A stretch of DNA of 64,000 nt from Hygrophila difformis (Eukaryota > Streptophyta > Magnoliopsida > Lamiales > Acanthaceae): contig JAOANR010000005.1 in assembly GCA_030278955.1 (NCBI GenBank), forward strand, positions 7,338,174-7,402,173, given 5' to 3'. The notes under the pieces are model-generated. The model was not told where the DNA came from. It did no database searches and saw only the letters and a list, made by a program, of their open reading frames with translations. The first letter of the stretch is position 1. The number at the start of each line of letters is the position of its first letter. Made by a program: the position numbers and the translations under genes. Of this stretch, positions 1-11,670 are shown one piece after another.

Positions 1-1
1 G

Positions 2-2062
2 GGCAAATTTGATGAGAGTATCGCTGACACATTTATCTGCCTATTACCTAAGGTTCCTATCCCCAAGGAGGTCCGACATTATCGCCCGATTAGCCTTTGT
101 AATGTTTGTTATAAAGTGCTAACCAAGGTGGTGGTTAATAGGCTACGTCCGCTGTTGAAAGAGTATATTGGGGAGGCTCAGTCTGCTTTTTTACCTGGGC
201 GTGGAACCGCGGGGAATGCAATTATTTTACAGGAGGCGATTACCGCTTTCAGGAATCGTCACCGCCGGTCTCGAGATATTTTACTCAAGGTGGACCTTGA
301 GAAGGCGTATGATAATATTTGTTGGGATTTTTTGGAACGATGTCTGGTGGACATGAATATTCCGGGGCGTCTAACTAAGGTCATCATGTTCTGTGTTAGA
401 TCCCCTCGGTACTCTATTTTGTGGAATGGCAGGGCGCTTACACCTATTTCTCCGGCACGAGGGCTGCGACAAGGGGACCCCCTTTCGCCCTATTTGTTTA
501 TCATTGTGATGGAGAAACTATCTCGTTCTATCTCTGCTGCGGTGGATAGAGGAAGCTGGCGGCCGGTGACCCTGTGTCGACGTGCGATCCCTTTGTCTCA
601 TCTCATGTTTGCGGATGACTTAATTTTATTCTCCTCGGCCTCTTTGGATAGCGCTCGATGCTTGGAGGCGGTTCTTTCTGAATTCGCTTTGCATGCCGGG
701 CTCCGAATCAATCTGAATAAATCCCATGCATTGGCATCCGCGGCTGTGCCAGTGTCCGCTGTCCACGAGCTCTCTTCAATCCTAAATATCACGTTTGCGG
801 ATCACTTGGGGAGTTACTTGGGGTTTCCTATGTTCCATGGTCCGATTCGTAATGCTCAGTTTGAATTCTTGTATGAGAAGATCCATTCGTCGCTTGCTAG
901 CTGGAAACGAATGCTATTGAATAAAGCTGGTCGCCTCACACTTGCTCGATCGGTGCTGACTTCCCTTACTTCCTATATTGCTCAGCTTATTTGGATCCCG
1001 GAGGCGGTTTGTGCTGAGGTGGACAGGAGGGTTCGATCTTTTATTTGGAAAGATCATGCAGGTCATGGCCCCCCTCTGGTGAAATGGACGTCACTTGCAC
1101 TGCCGAAATCCATAGGGGGAGCAGGCATCCGGCGAAGTAGGGACACGAACATAGCTTTGTTGGGGAAGCTTTTAGCGGATTTTGTTTTGCAAGCGCCGAA
1201 ACCATGGGTGCAGCTATGGTCTGCGAAGTACGGCCAATTGCTCGAGGGTGTGAGTGGGCGGCCAGGTTCGTCCCCTTCCTTTCAAGCTGTGATTAAAGTG
1301 GCTCCTTATTTGTTGTCTGGCTTTCGTCTTCAACTTGGAACAGGTGACAACAGCTTATGGTATAGCTCTTGGCTTGAAGGTGGCCCGATTGCGCCTCGAA
1401 TTCCTTTTGTCCATTACAATGATGTGGAGCTTAGAGTGAAGGATATCTGGGTGGAAAATAAATGGTCTTGGGACCATTTGTATACAATCATCCCTCAGAG
1501 TATCAAACAGGAAGCGTCCGCGTTGGGACCTGCTACTTTTCATGATCATGCACGGGATACCGTCCGGTGGAGGGGCTCCTCATCGGGCGTTTATTCTGTG
1601 AAGTCGGGGTTTGATTGGATTTTGGCTAGACGTGGAGAACACCGAGACAAAGCCAAGGCGTGGGTCTGGAAGGTGAAAGCGCCGGAGAAGGTTTGTGTTC
1701 TCCTATGGCTGGCTGTACACAATGCGGTTCCAACTAATTTACTTCGGTACAAAAGACATCTCTCTGCCTCCTCCATCTGCTCCCTCTGTGGTCTTGGAGA
1801 TGAATCGGTTATGCATTTGTTCTTTACTTGTACGACTGCGGCGGCTTGCTGGAATATGATGGGAGGCCTTCCGGCCTCGGTGGGTGCGGTCACGATCCAG
1901 CCTGTGGCGGAAACCCTTGAGCGGCTATGCAAAGATTGGAAGGGCAAGACAGGATCGTTTGGTCTGTTGGCATCCTCAGGGTGGCATGGACACGATCTTA
2001 CATGTGGATGGGAGTTCTCTAGGGAACCCGGGGCGAGCGGGGTTTGGAGGCGTGGTGCGTGA
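2..2062 (+). CDS. LINE reverse transcriptase with zf-RVT domain (5' partial)
   Basis: The open frame runs from base 2, before the first ATG at 116, so the ORF enters from outside the window. The N-terminal part has the RPISLCNV motif of plant LINE RTs. RQGDPLSPYLF is near 470-500 and the catalytic motif is FADD (about 608-619), the usual LINE form of YXDD. A zf-RVT domain with spaced Cys/His (CSLCG...HLFFTC) lies around 1650-1850. In an intact element the same protein continues into RNase H, but here the frame changes at about 1950-1985 and the ORF runs on to a chance stop at 2062. The linker between zf-RVT and RNase H also looks short, suggesting a deletion. Confidence 0.9.
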   Translation, partial: GKFDESIADTFICLLPKVPIPKEVRHYRPISLCNVCYKVLTKVVVNRLRPLLKEYIGEAQSAFLPGRGTAGNAIILQEAITAFRNRHRRSRDILLKVDLEKAYDNICWDFLERCLVDMNIPGRLTKVIMFCVRSPRYSILWNGRALTPISPARGLRQGDPLSPYLFIIVMEKLSRSISAAVDRGSWRPVTLCRRAIPLSHLMFADDLILFSSASLDSARCLEAVLSEFALHAGLRINLNKSHALASAAVPVSAVHELSSILNITFADHLGSYLGFPMFHGPIRNAQFEFLYEKIHSSLASWKRMLLNKAGRLTLARSVLTSLTSYIAQLIWIPEAVCAEVDRRVRSFIWKDHAGHGPPLVKWTSLALPKSIGGAGIRRSRDTNIALLGKLLADFVLQAPKPWVQLWSAKYGQLLEGVSGRPGSSPSFQAVIKVAPYLLSGFRLQLGTGDNSLWYSSWLEGGPIAPRIPFVHYNDVELRVKDIWVENKWSWDHLYTIIPQSIKQEASALGPATFHDHARDTVRWRGSSSGVYSVKSGFDWILARRGEHRDKAKAWVWKVKAPEKVCVLLWLAVHNAVPTNLLRYKRHLSASSICSLCGLGDESVMHLFFTCTTAAACWNMMGGLPASVGAVTIQPVAETLERLCKDWKGKTGSFGLLASSGWHGHDLTCGWEFSREPGASGVWRRGA

Positions 2063-2468
2063 TAGCTCTGGCAGATGGATCACTGGGTTCTCGGGTTATG
2101 TGGGTTTCACAACGAATCTTGTTGCTGAGCTCCATGGAATTTGGAATAGCATGAAGACTCTTCTTGCCTTGGGTATTGAACGAGCTTGCTGCTATTCAGA
2201 TTCCCTTGAGGCGATTCGGCTCATGGGTGGTCATCTTTCCCACACTCATGCGTTGTTTCCCCTCATTATGAACATCTTGGATATTATGGCGTCTCATCCT
2301 GGCTATCAGTGGTGTCACATACTGAGAGAAGGTAACATGGTTGCGGACTGTTTGGCTAAGCGCGGAGCAAATTCGGAGGACTTCTTTACGACTTGGGCGT
2401 TCCCCCCAGATGATTGTCGGCCCGCCATTTCATCGGATGCGAGAGGTGTTTTATACCTTCGGACTTGA
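1986..2468 (+). CDS. LINE C-terminal RNase H domain (frameshifted from RT)
   Basis: This frame encodes the plant-LINE RNase H (RVT_3 type). It has the first catalytic Asp in VDGSSLGNPGRAGFGGVVRD, then a Glu in VAELHG, an Asp in CYSDSLEA, and a C-terminal REGNMVADCLAKRG block. In intact elements it removes the RNA strand during target-primed reverse transcription. It is in a different frame from the RT upstream, so it would not be made as a fusion. The Met at 1986 is only the first Met of the conserved block, not a demonstrated start. Confidence 0.88.
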   Translation: MDTILHVDGSSLGNPGRAGFGGVVRDSSGRWITGFSGYVGFTTNLVAELHGIWNSMKTLLALGIERACCYSDSLEAIRLMGGHLSHTHALFPLIMNILDIMASHPGYQWCHILREGNMVADCLAKRGANSEDFFTTWAFPPDDCRPAISSDARGVLYLRT

Positions 2469-2560
2469 GTTGTAATTCTGCTTCTTGTTTTTCCTTTTTC
2501 TGCTTTTTATTTCTTTCCTTAGCCGACGTCATGTCTGACGTCCCGTTCATCAAAAAAAAA

Positions 2561-2809
2561 CTTTATGGTTTCATAAATATTACTCTTTTAATTATTGTAT
2601 ATTTCTCTTTCCATTCTAATTCTATTTTTTATGAGCTCTTCCAAAAAAATTCTACTATTTTTTATGTAGGGGTAAAAGTGGAAAATTGGCAAGTAATAAT
2701 TGCATTCCTTCGTTTGTGTATTTTTTTGCTAAAACGTAAATAATAAAAGAATGGAGGGAGTAATTAATTGTTAGTTGATTACATTAAACTTATTGGATTA
2801 GCTGATTTT
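2561..2809. other. AT-rich spacer with one mariner/Stowaway-like MITE end
   Basis: No gene is seen. GGAGGGAG at 2753-2760 followed by TA is the characteristic end of the mariner/Stowaway-like MITEs found elsewhere in the window. The matching CTCCCTCC end was not found, so this is a truncated copy or a chance match. Confidence 0.4.
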
Positions 2810-2814
2810 ATAAC
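2810..2814. repeat. Left target-site duplication ATAAC of the Tat-like element
   Basis: ATAAC directly precedes the 5' LTR and is repeated exactly after the 3' LTR at 14154-14158. This is the 5-bp duplication expected for Gypsy integrase. Confidence 0.93.
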
Positions 2815-3482
2815 TGTTGGGGCCATGGGCCACAAGAAGGAAATTGGGCCGTACAATACAGGCCAAGAAGGATTTTTAAGAAGAGTTGGGCTAAAATCGA
2901 TTGGGCTGAGGAGTTAAAAATGAACGATCCAAAACAGGAGAAGAAACTCGAGTAGAGGGAGATTTCGGAGGGAAGAGATTTCGGCCGAAATGAAGCCAAG
3001 TCAGCCGATAGGAGAGGAATAAAATTCGGCTTAAAGGAATCGGCCGGAGAACGGTTACCTCAGCTCCGGCTATAAATAGGGGATGCCATGCACAAAGTCA
3101 AGGGAGATCAATCCAACCCCCAAATTCCTTTATCAAATTTACTTCTTTGTATCTTTACTGCTTTCTTTACAACTTTCCTTTACAGTTTTTCCTAGACTCT
3201 AGCTTAGCTTGTAGCGGTTACTTTCCAAGTCCACCGTTGTTTCTCAACAACTGGTAGTTTGGTTCCTTTTTTCCGGTGAATTCGCCGTTGTTTCTTAACA
3301 ACTGGTAGATTCTCCATTGTATCGTGTTGCCATTTCAATTCTAAAGAATATTCAGTCAAGTTTGGGTGTAATTAGTCAAGTTTGGGCGCATTATTGTTAA
3401 TCCGGACCCGTAATCGGTTTGATCCTTTTCCGATAACCTCCCTTGAAGAGAAAAAGGTCCTTGGCTTGACGCAAGCCAAACA
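2815..3482 (+). repeat. 5' LTR of the Tat-like element
   Basis: Starts TGTTGGGGCC and ends GCCAAACA. It holds a TATA box at 3071-3079, two copies of a CGTTGTTTCT-AACAACTGGTAG module (about 3234-3310), and a short hairpin (TTGGCTT and AAGCCAA around GACGC, 3461-3479) right at its 3' end. It matches 13487-14153 at roughly 98%. Confidence 0.95.
3071..3079 (+). promoter_or_regulatory. TATA box in 5' LTR
   Basis: TATAAATAG lies in GGCTATAAATAGGGG, a strong plant TATA context, about 410 bp before the LTR end. It would drive the genomic RNA. The 3' LTR has the same box at 13743-13751. Confidence 0.75.
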
Positions 3483-3483
3483 A

Positions 3484-3501
3484 TGGCACGTCCAGTGGGA
3501 C
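3484..3501 (+). other. Primer binding site (candidate)
   Basis: TGGCACGTCCAGTGGGAC begins two bases after the LTR end. The TGG start fits the complement of a tRNA CCA tail. The specific tRNA was not determined. Confidence 0.6.
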
Positions 3502-3506
3502 CATAA

Positions 3507-6356
3507 ATGGCATTTGAACAAACAACTCCAGCGGTTAACACGGCGGCAAGGACCGATTTGCCGCCGATCCAGGAAGAACGCATAGCAGAAACCGGAGAAT
3601 TCCCCCCAGGATTCCCCGGACCGTCGAACTTCCACAATCATGAGTTTTCGGACGATGATTTGACCCCGCGGTTCCGAGATCAGGTCCAATTTATGGTTGA
3701 AGCGTCGGTTACTAATTCGGTTCGCCAGATAGAAGGCAATATCCTGGCAACAATGCCAGCTATGTTCAGAGCCGAATTAGCGAGGAACATGTATCAGATG
3801 GGAACGCAGAATGCACAAATGGCGCAAAATCCACCACCTGCGATGCAAAATCCTCACAACTTTCAACAACAGGCCTATCAACCGCTAGGAGGGCAAGGAC
3901 CACGACCTTTTGTCCCTCCGCAACAAAGGCACTATCATCAGCAGAATCAACCGCCTCAACCAGTAGTGCAACCGCCTGCTCCAGTGGTTCAACAACAATA
4001 CTTATCACAGCAGCCGAATCCGCCACAACTGGTTGACAGGGAATTAATTGCTGAGATAATTTATACTCAGTTTGGAAATCTTATCGGCCAGGAGAATAGG
4101 CCGATGTATAGGAAGCCTTATCCAGACTACATCGAGGAGCAGTATCCACTGCCTAGAGGAGTAAAGATTCCTGATTTCAATACTTTCTCTGGAGAGGTCG
4201 GCCGGTCTACGATCGAACATATTGGCCGATTTACAGCTCAATGCACCAGAATTGCGCAAAACGATTTTGATAAGTTGATATTGTTAAGCCTATCGTTAAC
4301 TGGTCCAGCATTTGAGTGGTACATTAATTTACCAGCAGAATCGGTTAACACCTGGGCCGAAATGGAGCGGTTATTTCATGACCGATTCTATAACACCAGT
4401 CCTGAAGTAACGGTGGTTGATCTGACATCAACCAAACAGAAAGCGGCAGAATCAGTCACAGAGTTTATAGAGAGATTTTATGCCGTTAAAGCTCAAATGA
4501 AGACAATGCTGCCAGAGCATGAATATATTCAAATCCTGAAGCAGAATTTGAAGTTTGCCATCAAGGACAGATTGATGGTCACAAGACCAAGGACTGTGGC
4601 CGAATTAACGGCCGAAGCCATAAGGATGGAGACTTATTTAGCAGAGCAAACGGCTTTCAAATCAAGCCGAAGTCAAAGTGGCAGATCACAGCCTATCCAG
4701 TCAGCGGCATCGTTTGCGGAATCTCTGGATAGGTGTGAAGTTCAGGAAGAGTACAACATAGATGATATTCCTGCTTTAGCCGAAGTAGCAAGGGCCGAAC
4801 TGGTCATAAAGAAGCCCATGACATGTCCTGCTCTTCGGCCAGTCAGAGGCAAGGAAAAAGAGGGAGAAGTCAGAGATGAATCTCAGAGGTTTTATTCTTT
4901 CGATCTATCTCAGATGGATGAAATATTTGATTATTGCCAGAAAAACGGATTGTTGGAATTCAAAGGAAATCACCCACAGCCAACTAAAGAGCAACTGGAA
5001 GCCGGGTGGTGTAGATTACACGGATCGGCTACTCATTCTACGGCGGTCTGTGGACATTTTAGGAAGCTAATCCAAAAGCATGTCGATGATGGGAAATTGA
5101 AGTTCCCGGACAGGCTCATGGCAATTGATAAGAATCCGTTCCCTGTCGCGAACATGGTGATGGTGCATCCCGATCATAATAGGCCTGTACATGATCGATT
5201 GGGGAAGCAACCATCATTTAGTAAAAGCTCTGTGCACGATCGGCTAGGAAATCAGCCATCGGCTCAGAAAAAGGCAGGAGTGTGGAGACGGTTAGGATCT
5301 CCGAAGGGGAAAGAGAAGATTTCGGATGTTTTTGACCGATTAGGGAATTATGAAGTAAAGGAATGGATCAAGCAATCGGACAAAAATCAGAAAGTCGAAT
5401 TCGGAGATGAGAATGAGAAACCAACGTTGAAAATCATAACGAATGGTTGGGATTCAGAGATGAAGTTGACAGCCGATAAGTAGAACGGAAAGACTGTGAT
5501 TCAGATCACAGTTCCCGAAGATGCTGTCACTCCCAAAATGAAGAAACTCAGAAGGCCACCAGCGAATACTCAGGTAGGCCGATGGGTTCAGAATTCCCTA
5601 GAGAAGAGGCATTTCGGCCAACGCCGATTTGAGAATTCAGCCTGGAGGGCAGGGGAGGAAAAGACTCCGAAAGGAAAGGGATCATATCGTACTTTCAAAC
5701 GAAGGATGCAGCGGCTTAAAGCAGCTGGCGCATTTGAGCAAGAGGAGTACGAAATGATGCATATGGAAGAGGACTTCCCAGACAATTTCTCGTCCTCTGA
5801 AGGAAGGATCCTCAATAAGGTGTTTTCGGCCCGATTGAAATCAGCCGAAGGGAAGGAAGAAAGAAAGTCGAAAGAGGGGCAGGATCGGCTGAAAAACAAA
5901 ACTGAATTTCGGCCGAAAATAATGCAGCCGAAAGCTCATAATGAACAGCCGACGGTAAAAGAAGAGTGGAAGCCTAGACCAGTCCGAATTAGGGAATGGA
6001 AGCCGAAAACGAACATCGTCCCGAATAGTGATACACTTTCAATCGGGCAGTTCAAGTTTGACTTCGAGTCTAGCGCGAACATGGTAGCAACGACCACAAC
6101 AACTGAGGAGGAGTACTGGTCTGATTCTGAACCAGCTGTGGTCTTTTGTCAGAAGGAGGGAGAATATTTCGGCGATGAAGAACCCATTGTGAACTTCTGT
6201 TTCGCCAAACTAGAAGCACTTCGGCCGGAGGCCAAAGCAGAGAAAGTTGTGGAAGAAGGGTATGAAGCATTTGTCCCCGAAGCTCAACCAAACACGATTT
6301 TGCCTCCAACTGCAAAAATGTCTCAGCACGTGAGGCCTTTGTATGTCAAAGGTTGA
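3507..6356 (+). pseudogene. gag polyprotein of the Tat-like element (in-frame stop)
   Basis: The ATG at 3507 lies 24 bp after the LTR. Frame 3507-5483 (658 codons) ends at a TAG and continues in the same frame at 5496-6356, where a TGA ends it. A Pro/Gln-rich segment (about residues 105-170) precedes the retrotransposon gag capsid domain (about residues 215-385, with TGPAFEWY and an RFY-S core). A Cys-X2-His-X4-His-X4-Cys knuckle (CRLHGSATHSTAVC) is near residue 503. The C-terminal part repeats an HDRLG/FDRLG-like motif four times (about 5190-5345). Both stops could be explained by TGG becoming TAG or TGA. The protein packages genomic RNA in cytoplasmic particles. Confidence 0.88.
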
Positions 6357-6380
6357 GTTAATGGGAGACCGCTCAGAAGA

Positions 6381-6890
6381 ATGTTTATTGATGGTGGAGC
6401 AACCGTCAACATCATGCCATTGTCTACGTTGACGAAGATAGGCCGCTCAAAAGATGATCTGCTGCCCACAAGGATGAAAGTCTTGAGTTTCGTGGGAGCA
6501 CAAACAGCGGCCGAAGGATGTATTCTAGTGGATGTGACAGTCGGGACGATTTCGATTCCGACTATGTTCTTTGTAGTGGATGCAGAAGTCCCGTATGCGG
6601 CCCTATTAGGCCGATGCTGGATTCATACAGCCCGATGTTTGCCATCAACCCTACACCAAAAGGTGTGGTTTTGGAAAAAGGAGGGCACAATTGAAGAGGT
6701 AGAGGGTGATCAGCCTCCGTTTCCAGTCAGCTCAGTCGGTCGAATTGATACGGTGTTATATGAAGAGCCCATACAACCATTCCTAGCAGTGGTAGGGGAG
6801 TGATATCCGCAGGTCGTTGAGTGCGATTGGACAGATTTGGGGTTCGAGGTCAGGTATCAGGCTGACGAATGGCCAGTTGATGATCAAAGA
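6381..6890 (+). pseudogene. Retroviral-type aspartic protease region
   Basis: The same frame continues from gag. The active-site motif MFIDGGATVNIMP (6381-6419) has Asp-Gly-Gly in place of the classical D-S/T-G, as is common in plant Gypsy proteases (RVP_2). ALLGRCW (about 6601) is the second conserved block. A TGA at 6801-6803 ends the ORF; the frame then runs to about 6890 before the coding frame shifts. The protease would cleave the gag-pol precursor. Confidence 0.8.
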
Positions 6891-6892
6891 AA

Positions 6893-8394
6893 ATGATGAA
6901 CGGACAACCGAAACAAATGATCAAGTTCGAATCGGCCGAACTCGGATCTTCGGAAGAGAAAGCCAGTTGGAGCGAACTCATCGATGCTATTCCGAAACGA
7001 ACACCTGATTTCAAAGCTCAAGATCCCTTGAAAATGATAAATGTTGGTACAGATGAGCACCCAAGGGAGATCCCATTGAGTGCGAATTTAGATCAGCAGA
7101 CGACGGACCGATTCGGGGAGGTGTTAATTGAGTTCAAGGATTGCTTCGCGTGGGACTATACAGAGATGCCAGGATTGGAACGATCGATTGTGGAGCACAG
7201 ATTACCAATCAAAGAAGGATTTAGGCCGCACAAGCAGCCGGCCAGGAGGGCAGCGCCCGAAGTAGTCCCGAAAATAAAGGAAGAAATAGAAAAGTTGTTA
7301 GCGGCCGGATTCGTTAGGCCAGCTAAATATGTAGAGTGGTTGTCAAATATCGTTCCAAATTAAGAGTTTGTATTGATTTCAGAAATCTTAATATAGGCAC
7401 TCCTAAAGATGAATATATGATGCCTATTGTCGATTTGTTAATTGATTCGGCCGCAAAACAAGGGATGCTATCCTTTATGGATGGATATTCTGGATACAAC
7501 CAAATCTTTATGGCCGAAGAAGATGTGCATAAAACTGCATTTCGATGCCCTGGAGATATAAGGATATATGAATGGGTAGTGATGCCGTTCGGGTTAAAGA
7601 ATGCAGGAGCCACATACCAGAGGGCCATGAACTATGTCTTTCATGATCTAATAGGAGAATGCGTCGAAGTCTACATCGATGATGTCATGGTCAGATCCAA
7701 AGATATGGAAAGCCACTTGGACGATTTGCGGAGGGTATTCGCAAGAATGAGGCTACATGGAGTCAAAATGAATCCAGCCAAGTGTGCTTTTGGAGTGCAA
7801 GCAGGAAATTTTCTTGGGTTCTTGGTACATAATAAAGGCATAGAAGTTGATGCAAACAAGACCAGAGCTATCCAAGAAGCCAGGCCTCCACATGGTAAGA
7901 AGAGTCTGCAAAAATTCCTTGGGAAGATCGGTTTCTTGAGACGATTCTTGGCAAATGCGGCGGGGAAGTCGAAACCACTAACCGATTTACTGAGGCTGAA
8001 GAAAGAAGAAGAATTCGTATGGGGAGTCGATCAACAAAGGGCCTTTGAGCAATTGAAGCAAGCTTTAATGAATCCACTAGTGTTGGTCCCTCCAATTTTA
8101 GGCCGACCATTGAAGCTGTATATAGCAGCGGCTCAAGAGTCTATTGGAGCGTTGTTGGCCCAAGAAGATGATGAAGGAAGAGATCGGGCAATTTACTATC
8201 TAAGCCGAATCCTTAGGGATGCCGAATTAAGGTACTCGCCGATTCATAAATTGTGTTTAAGTCTTTATCATGCATGTCAGAAATTAGAATATTATATTGA
8301 ACCACGGCAAGTGATAGTGGTAACTTCGGTTGACATAGTCAAAATTATGATGATTGATCCGATCAGTAGCCGAAAATGGCCAAATGGGCCATGA
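6893..8394 (+). pseudogene. Reverse transcriptase plus first RNase H domain
   Basis: The N-terminal part (6893-7363) ends in EWLSNIVPN, and the frame shifts near 7360 through a small deletion. The second frame (7336-8394) carries [34 protein letters not shown] and the catalytic YIDD (about 7674-7685). A connection/RNase H-like segment follows (LKLYIAAAQESIGALLAQ, about 8110). Another frameshift near 8375 disconnects it from the second RNase H. The motifs are Gypsy-type. Confidence 0.9.
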
Positions 8395-9221
8395 AGTTAA
8401 ATGCGTACGACTTGAAATATCAACCACTCAGGGCTATGAAAGGACAAGTTGTAGCCGATTTTTTGGCCGATCATGCGATACTTCCAATATCCGATGATAT
8501 CGGAGATCAAGTTCGGCCGAAAGAAATAAACAAAATAGGAATTGTATATTTGCATCCGTGGATAATGATGTTCGATGGAACCAAAGCCGCCTCAGGAGTT
8601 CGGGCAGGGTTTACTCTACATACGCCGGAGGGCAAGATATACAAGTACTTCGTGCAATTACCGAATTCCTATACGAATAACCAAGCCGAATACAAAGCAT
8701 TGATTTCGGGGTTACAACGACTAATAGAAGAAGGAGTAAAGGCTATCATAATCAGAGGAGATTCGCAAATAGTTATTCAGCAGTTATTAGGAGATTTTTC
8801 AGTCAAAAGTTCTCAATTAATCAGATTGTACGAAGAAGCAATTAGTTTGTTGGAAGAATTCGACGAGGTGTATATCGAATACATCCCAAGGGAGAAGAAC
8901 GAATTAGCTAACGAATTGGCTCAACATGCAGCCAGATATCGGCTAATGCCGGTAGCAGGAAATATGGAAATACATTTGGCCGAAACAGAAAATGCCGAAT
9001 GGATAAAGAAGATAGCACAAACGTTGAAGGATCCATCCGAAGCTAATCCAGCCGAAAAGCGGAAGGCTATGGATTTCGTAGTGATAGGAGGGTTACTCTT
9101 CAAGCGAGCCATTGATGGAGTATTACTCAGGTGTGTTGGAGAAGAAGATGCCAAAAGAGTAATGGGAGAAGTCAATGAAGGAATATGCGGCGCACATTGG
9201 GCAGAAAAATCGATAAAGTAG
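8376..9221 (+). pseudogene. Second (archaeal-type) RNase H and integrase N-terminus
   Basis: The catalytic pattern is MFDGTKAASGVRAG (Asp), NNQAEYKAL (Glu), IRGDSQIV (Asp) and REKNELANELAQHA, the extra RNase H typical of Tat-group elements. The C-terminal end already holds the start of the integrase zinc region (GAHW). A TAG at 9219-9221 interrupts the frame just before GYYWP, where the same frame continues; a TGG-to-TAG change would explain it. Confidence 0.85.
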
Positions 9222-10252
9222 AGTATTATTCGGCTGGGGTATTATTGGCCGAATATGGGGGTCGATTGTGAGAAATATGCCAAAGGATGCCGCGAATGTC
9301 AAAACCATGGGCCGATTCAAAAATTACCGGCCGAAGAACTACATATAATGATCAAGCCATGGCCATTTCGAGGATGGGCTATGGATATCATTGGAAAGAT
9401 TCATCCCTCTTCGTCGAAAAGACATGAGTTCGTGCTAGTGGCAACGGACTATTTCACGAAATGGGCCGAAGCTCAAGCATATGTTAGTATTTCGCAAGAA
9501 GAGTAATCGAGTTTATTAAGAGGCAGTTGATTTACAGATTCGGAATTCCACAGACGATTTTAACGGATAGAGGAACTGTATTTGTGGGAGAGAAAGTCAA
9601 GGCCTTTGCAGACGAATATGGAATAAAGATCGTGCATTCGTCACCATATTATCCACAGGGAAATGGGCAGGCAGAGGCCACAAACAAGCAACTGATAGGA
9701 ATTATAAGGAAGATGATTGAAGATCAGCCGAAGAAGTGGCATGAAAAGTTATCTGAAGCATTATGAGCTTATCGAAATGCGAAGACTTCAGTCACTGGAT
9801 TTACACCATTTCGGCTGACTTATGGTATGGATGCAGTACTTCCAGCCGAAATAACAGTACCAACTTTGAGAACGAGTCAAGCAGATTTGGTATCTGGTGA
9901 ACACTATGATCGCGCAATGAGAGACGAATTATTAGACGTGAATTCTGATCGGGTGCAAGCATTTGAAAATTTGCAGAAAAATAAAGATATTGTGGCCGAT
10001 TGGTATAATAAGCGAATTCGTGTTAAGCGATTTGAAGTTGGTGATTTAGTGTGGAAAGTTATATGGCCACCCAAACAGAAGGATGGCCGATTAGGAAAGT
10101 GGAGCCCCAATTGGGAAGGGCCATTTATTGTTCAGACGAAATTACTGAATGGAGCATACATTTTAGTGGACGGAAATGGAGAACAAATGTCAAATCTAGT
10201 AAATGCAAGATACATGAAGAAATATTATGCTTCAGTTTGGGATCAACAATAA
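9222..10252 (+). pseudogene. Integrase of the Tat-like element
   Basis: Pieces are 9255-9506, 9527-9766 and 9827-10252. The zinc region keeps CRECQ. The DD35E core is visible as GWAMDIIG and ATDYFTKWAEA, ILTDRGTVFVG, and QGNGQAEATNK. A single-base deletion near 9503 shifts the frame, and a TGA at 9764-9766 interrupts the frame before AYRNAKTS. The C-terminal part (10020-10250) has the GDLVWKV and SPNWEGPF blocks of plant Gypsy integrases. No chromodomain follows. Confidence 0.9.
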
Positions 10253-11111
10253 GTGAACAGAAAAATAAAGATTTTATTGCACGGACGAAAGATTACAAGG
10301 AGGAGCTACTTCGGCCGAAAACGGCGTCGATAGTCCGAAATTACAATATACAAGGGAAATGTCCAATGCTAAGCAGGCATATACAAGGGAAAGATCATAA
10401 GAAAAGGAACTGGAGGATTCCCAGCCTTATACAAATGCCGCCTAGAGATATCGGCGATGGCGAGACCACTGATTTCAGAACAGTAGCGCCGCCGATTAAC
10501 CCAACCACCAAGCCTCAAACTCTGGGAATGCTACAACGAATAGTACAACGTCCCAGAGATAGAAGTCGAACTCGGGTGCAACATCCGCACGATCTTAGAT
10601 AAAATGAGGATGGATGCAACCGAGGCAAACAGCCAAGGCGGTGGAAGGAAAAGAAGATGAAGGAACCAGTAAGAGAGGTGGGTTCCCCCGTTAGATAAGG
10701 TCCGACAGGATATGCAACCGCAAAGCCGAAAAGAAGCGCGTCCGCATAACCGTCGAGACCTGCATTTAGAATAACCAGTAGAGATCCTCGCCCAAACGAA
10801 CATGGTGGGAGAGATATTAGCTGAACTCGTGCCACATGGGTGAAAGGTTTTCGTACCACGTCTGGAGATCCTTGTGAGAGTACATGATTCAGAAACCACG
10901 GAGGCACCGGAGACAGAGGATCGAGTAAAGAAAGAAGGGGAATCATATTGCTAAAAAATAAAAACTGGAGAAGTGATGGATAAACATCAACAAAGGCCGG
11001 GTATTTATAGGAAAAGGATAAGTACTCGGCAGAGGAAACGGTCAATATTAAAAGCTATTTATGGGAAGACGTTATAGCTGATTCCCGATAAAAGCTGCTA
11101 ACATTCAGAAG
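10253..11111. other. Non-coding region between pol and the antisense gene
   Basis: No coding frame with recognisable similarity was found on either strand. The minus strand has open frames (for example 10515-11045) without recognisable motifs. It also has a TATAAATA box (11009 down to 11002) facing away from the PMD gene. The region would form the 3' flank of the antisense transcript. Confidence 0.5.
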
Positions 11112-11408
11112 TTAGTAATTAAGAAGACCGAGCGAGTAAGGGGTCAGAATAGAAATGGCGGAAGAGGAAGGTAAAGCATTCACCAAAGAGGTAGTAAAAT
11201 TGGGGATGCTTGAATCAATGTCGCCGCTTCCAAGAGTGCGAGAAGTTGAGCCAGACACCAGGCCAGCTGATGAAGCGGGAACCATATCGGAAATAGTAAC
11301 AGGATCAAGAGACGAATGAGAAGGAGTAGAAGAACGAGGCATATCATTCGGATCAGACGAAAGATGAGGCGACACAGAAGGACCAGATAAAACCACAGCA
11401 GGATGAGC

Positions 11409-11488
11409 CTAGAAGGAAAGGAAATAAACGTCAGTAAGATCAACAAGGGGGCAATTTAAAAGAACAAAGGGAAAGAGTTGCAGGAAAC
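11409..11488 (-). other. Intron 2 of the antisense PMD gene
   Basis: The donor is CAG|GTTTCC at 11488 and the acceptor CTTCTAG ends at 11409. The intron is phase 0 and exon 3 continues in the same frame to a stop at 11112. Confidence 0.65.
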
Positions 11489-11670
11489 CTGATCGGCAGA
11501 TACAACCGGTCCAGGAAGAGGTGAACGAGTCGAACGTCGGAGAACCTTAGGTGCAGGTTCACCTTTTGATTTCCCCGAACTCGGGGCAGTCCGCTTCCGT
11601 TTCGAGGAAGCAACAGGAGCAAACGAAATACGCGAGCGAGACGGAAGAGATGAGACATCGTCCAAGGCCC

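Larger units (their letters stand above)
1..2560 (+). mobile_element. LINE (L1-type non-LTR retrotransposon), 3' part
   Basis: The window opens inside the reverse transcriptase ORF of a plant L1-like LINE, followed by a zinc-binding domain, an RNase H domain and a 3' UTR ending in a run of nine A (2552-2560). The 5' part (ORF1, endonuclease) lies outside the window, so no target duplication can be checked. A frameshift separates RT from RNase H, so this copy is inactive. The T-rich 3' UTR (about 2470-2551) and short A tail are typical of plant LINEs. Confidence 0.9.

Noticed and set aside
10515..11045. 176-codon minus-strand ORF as an extra exon of the PMD gene
   Set aside because: No recognisable domain and no splice junction that keeps the frame was found; the PMD frame already ends at 11112.
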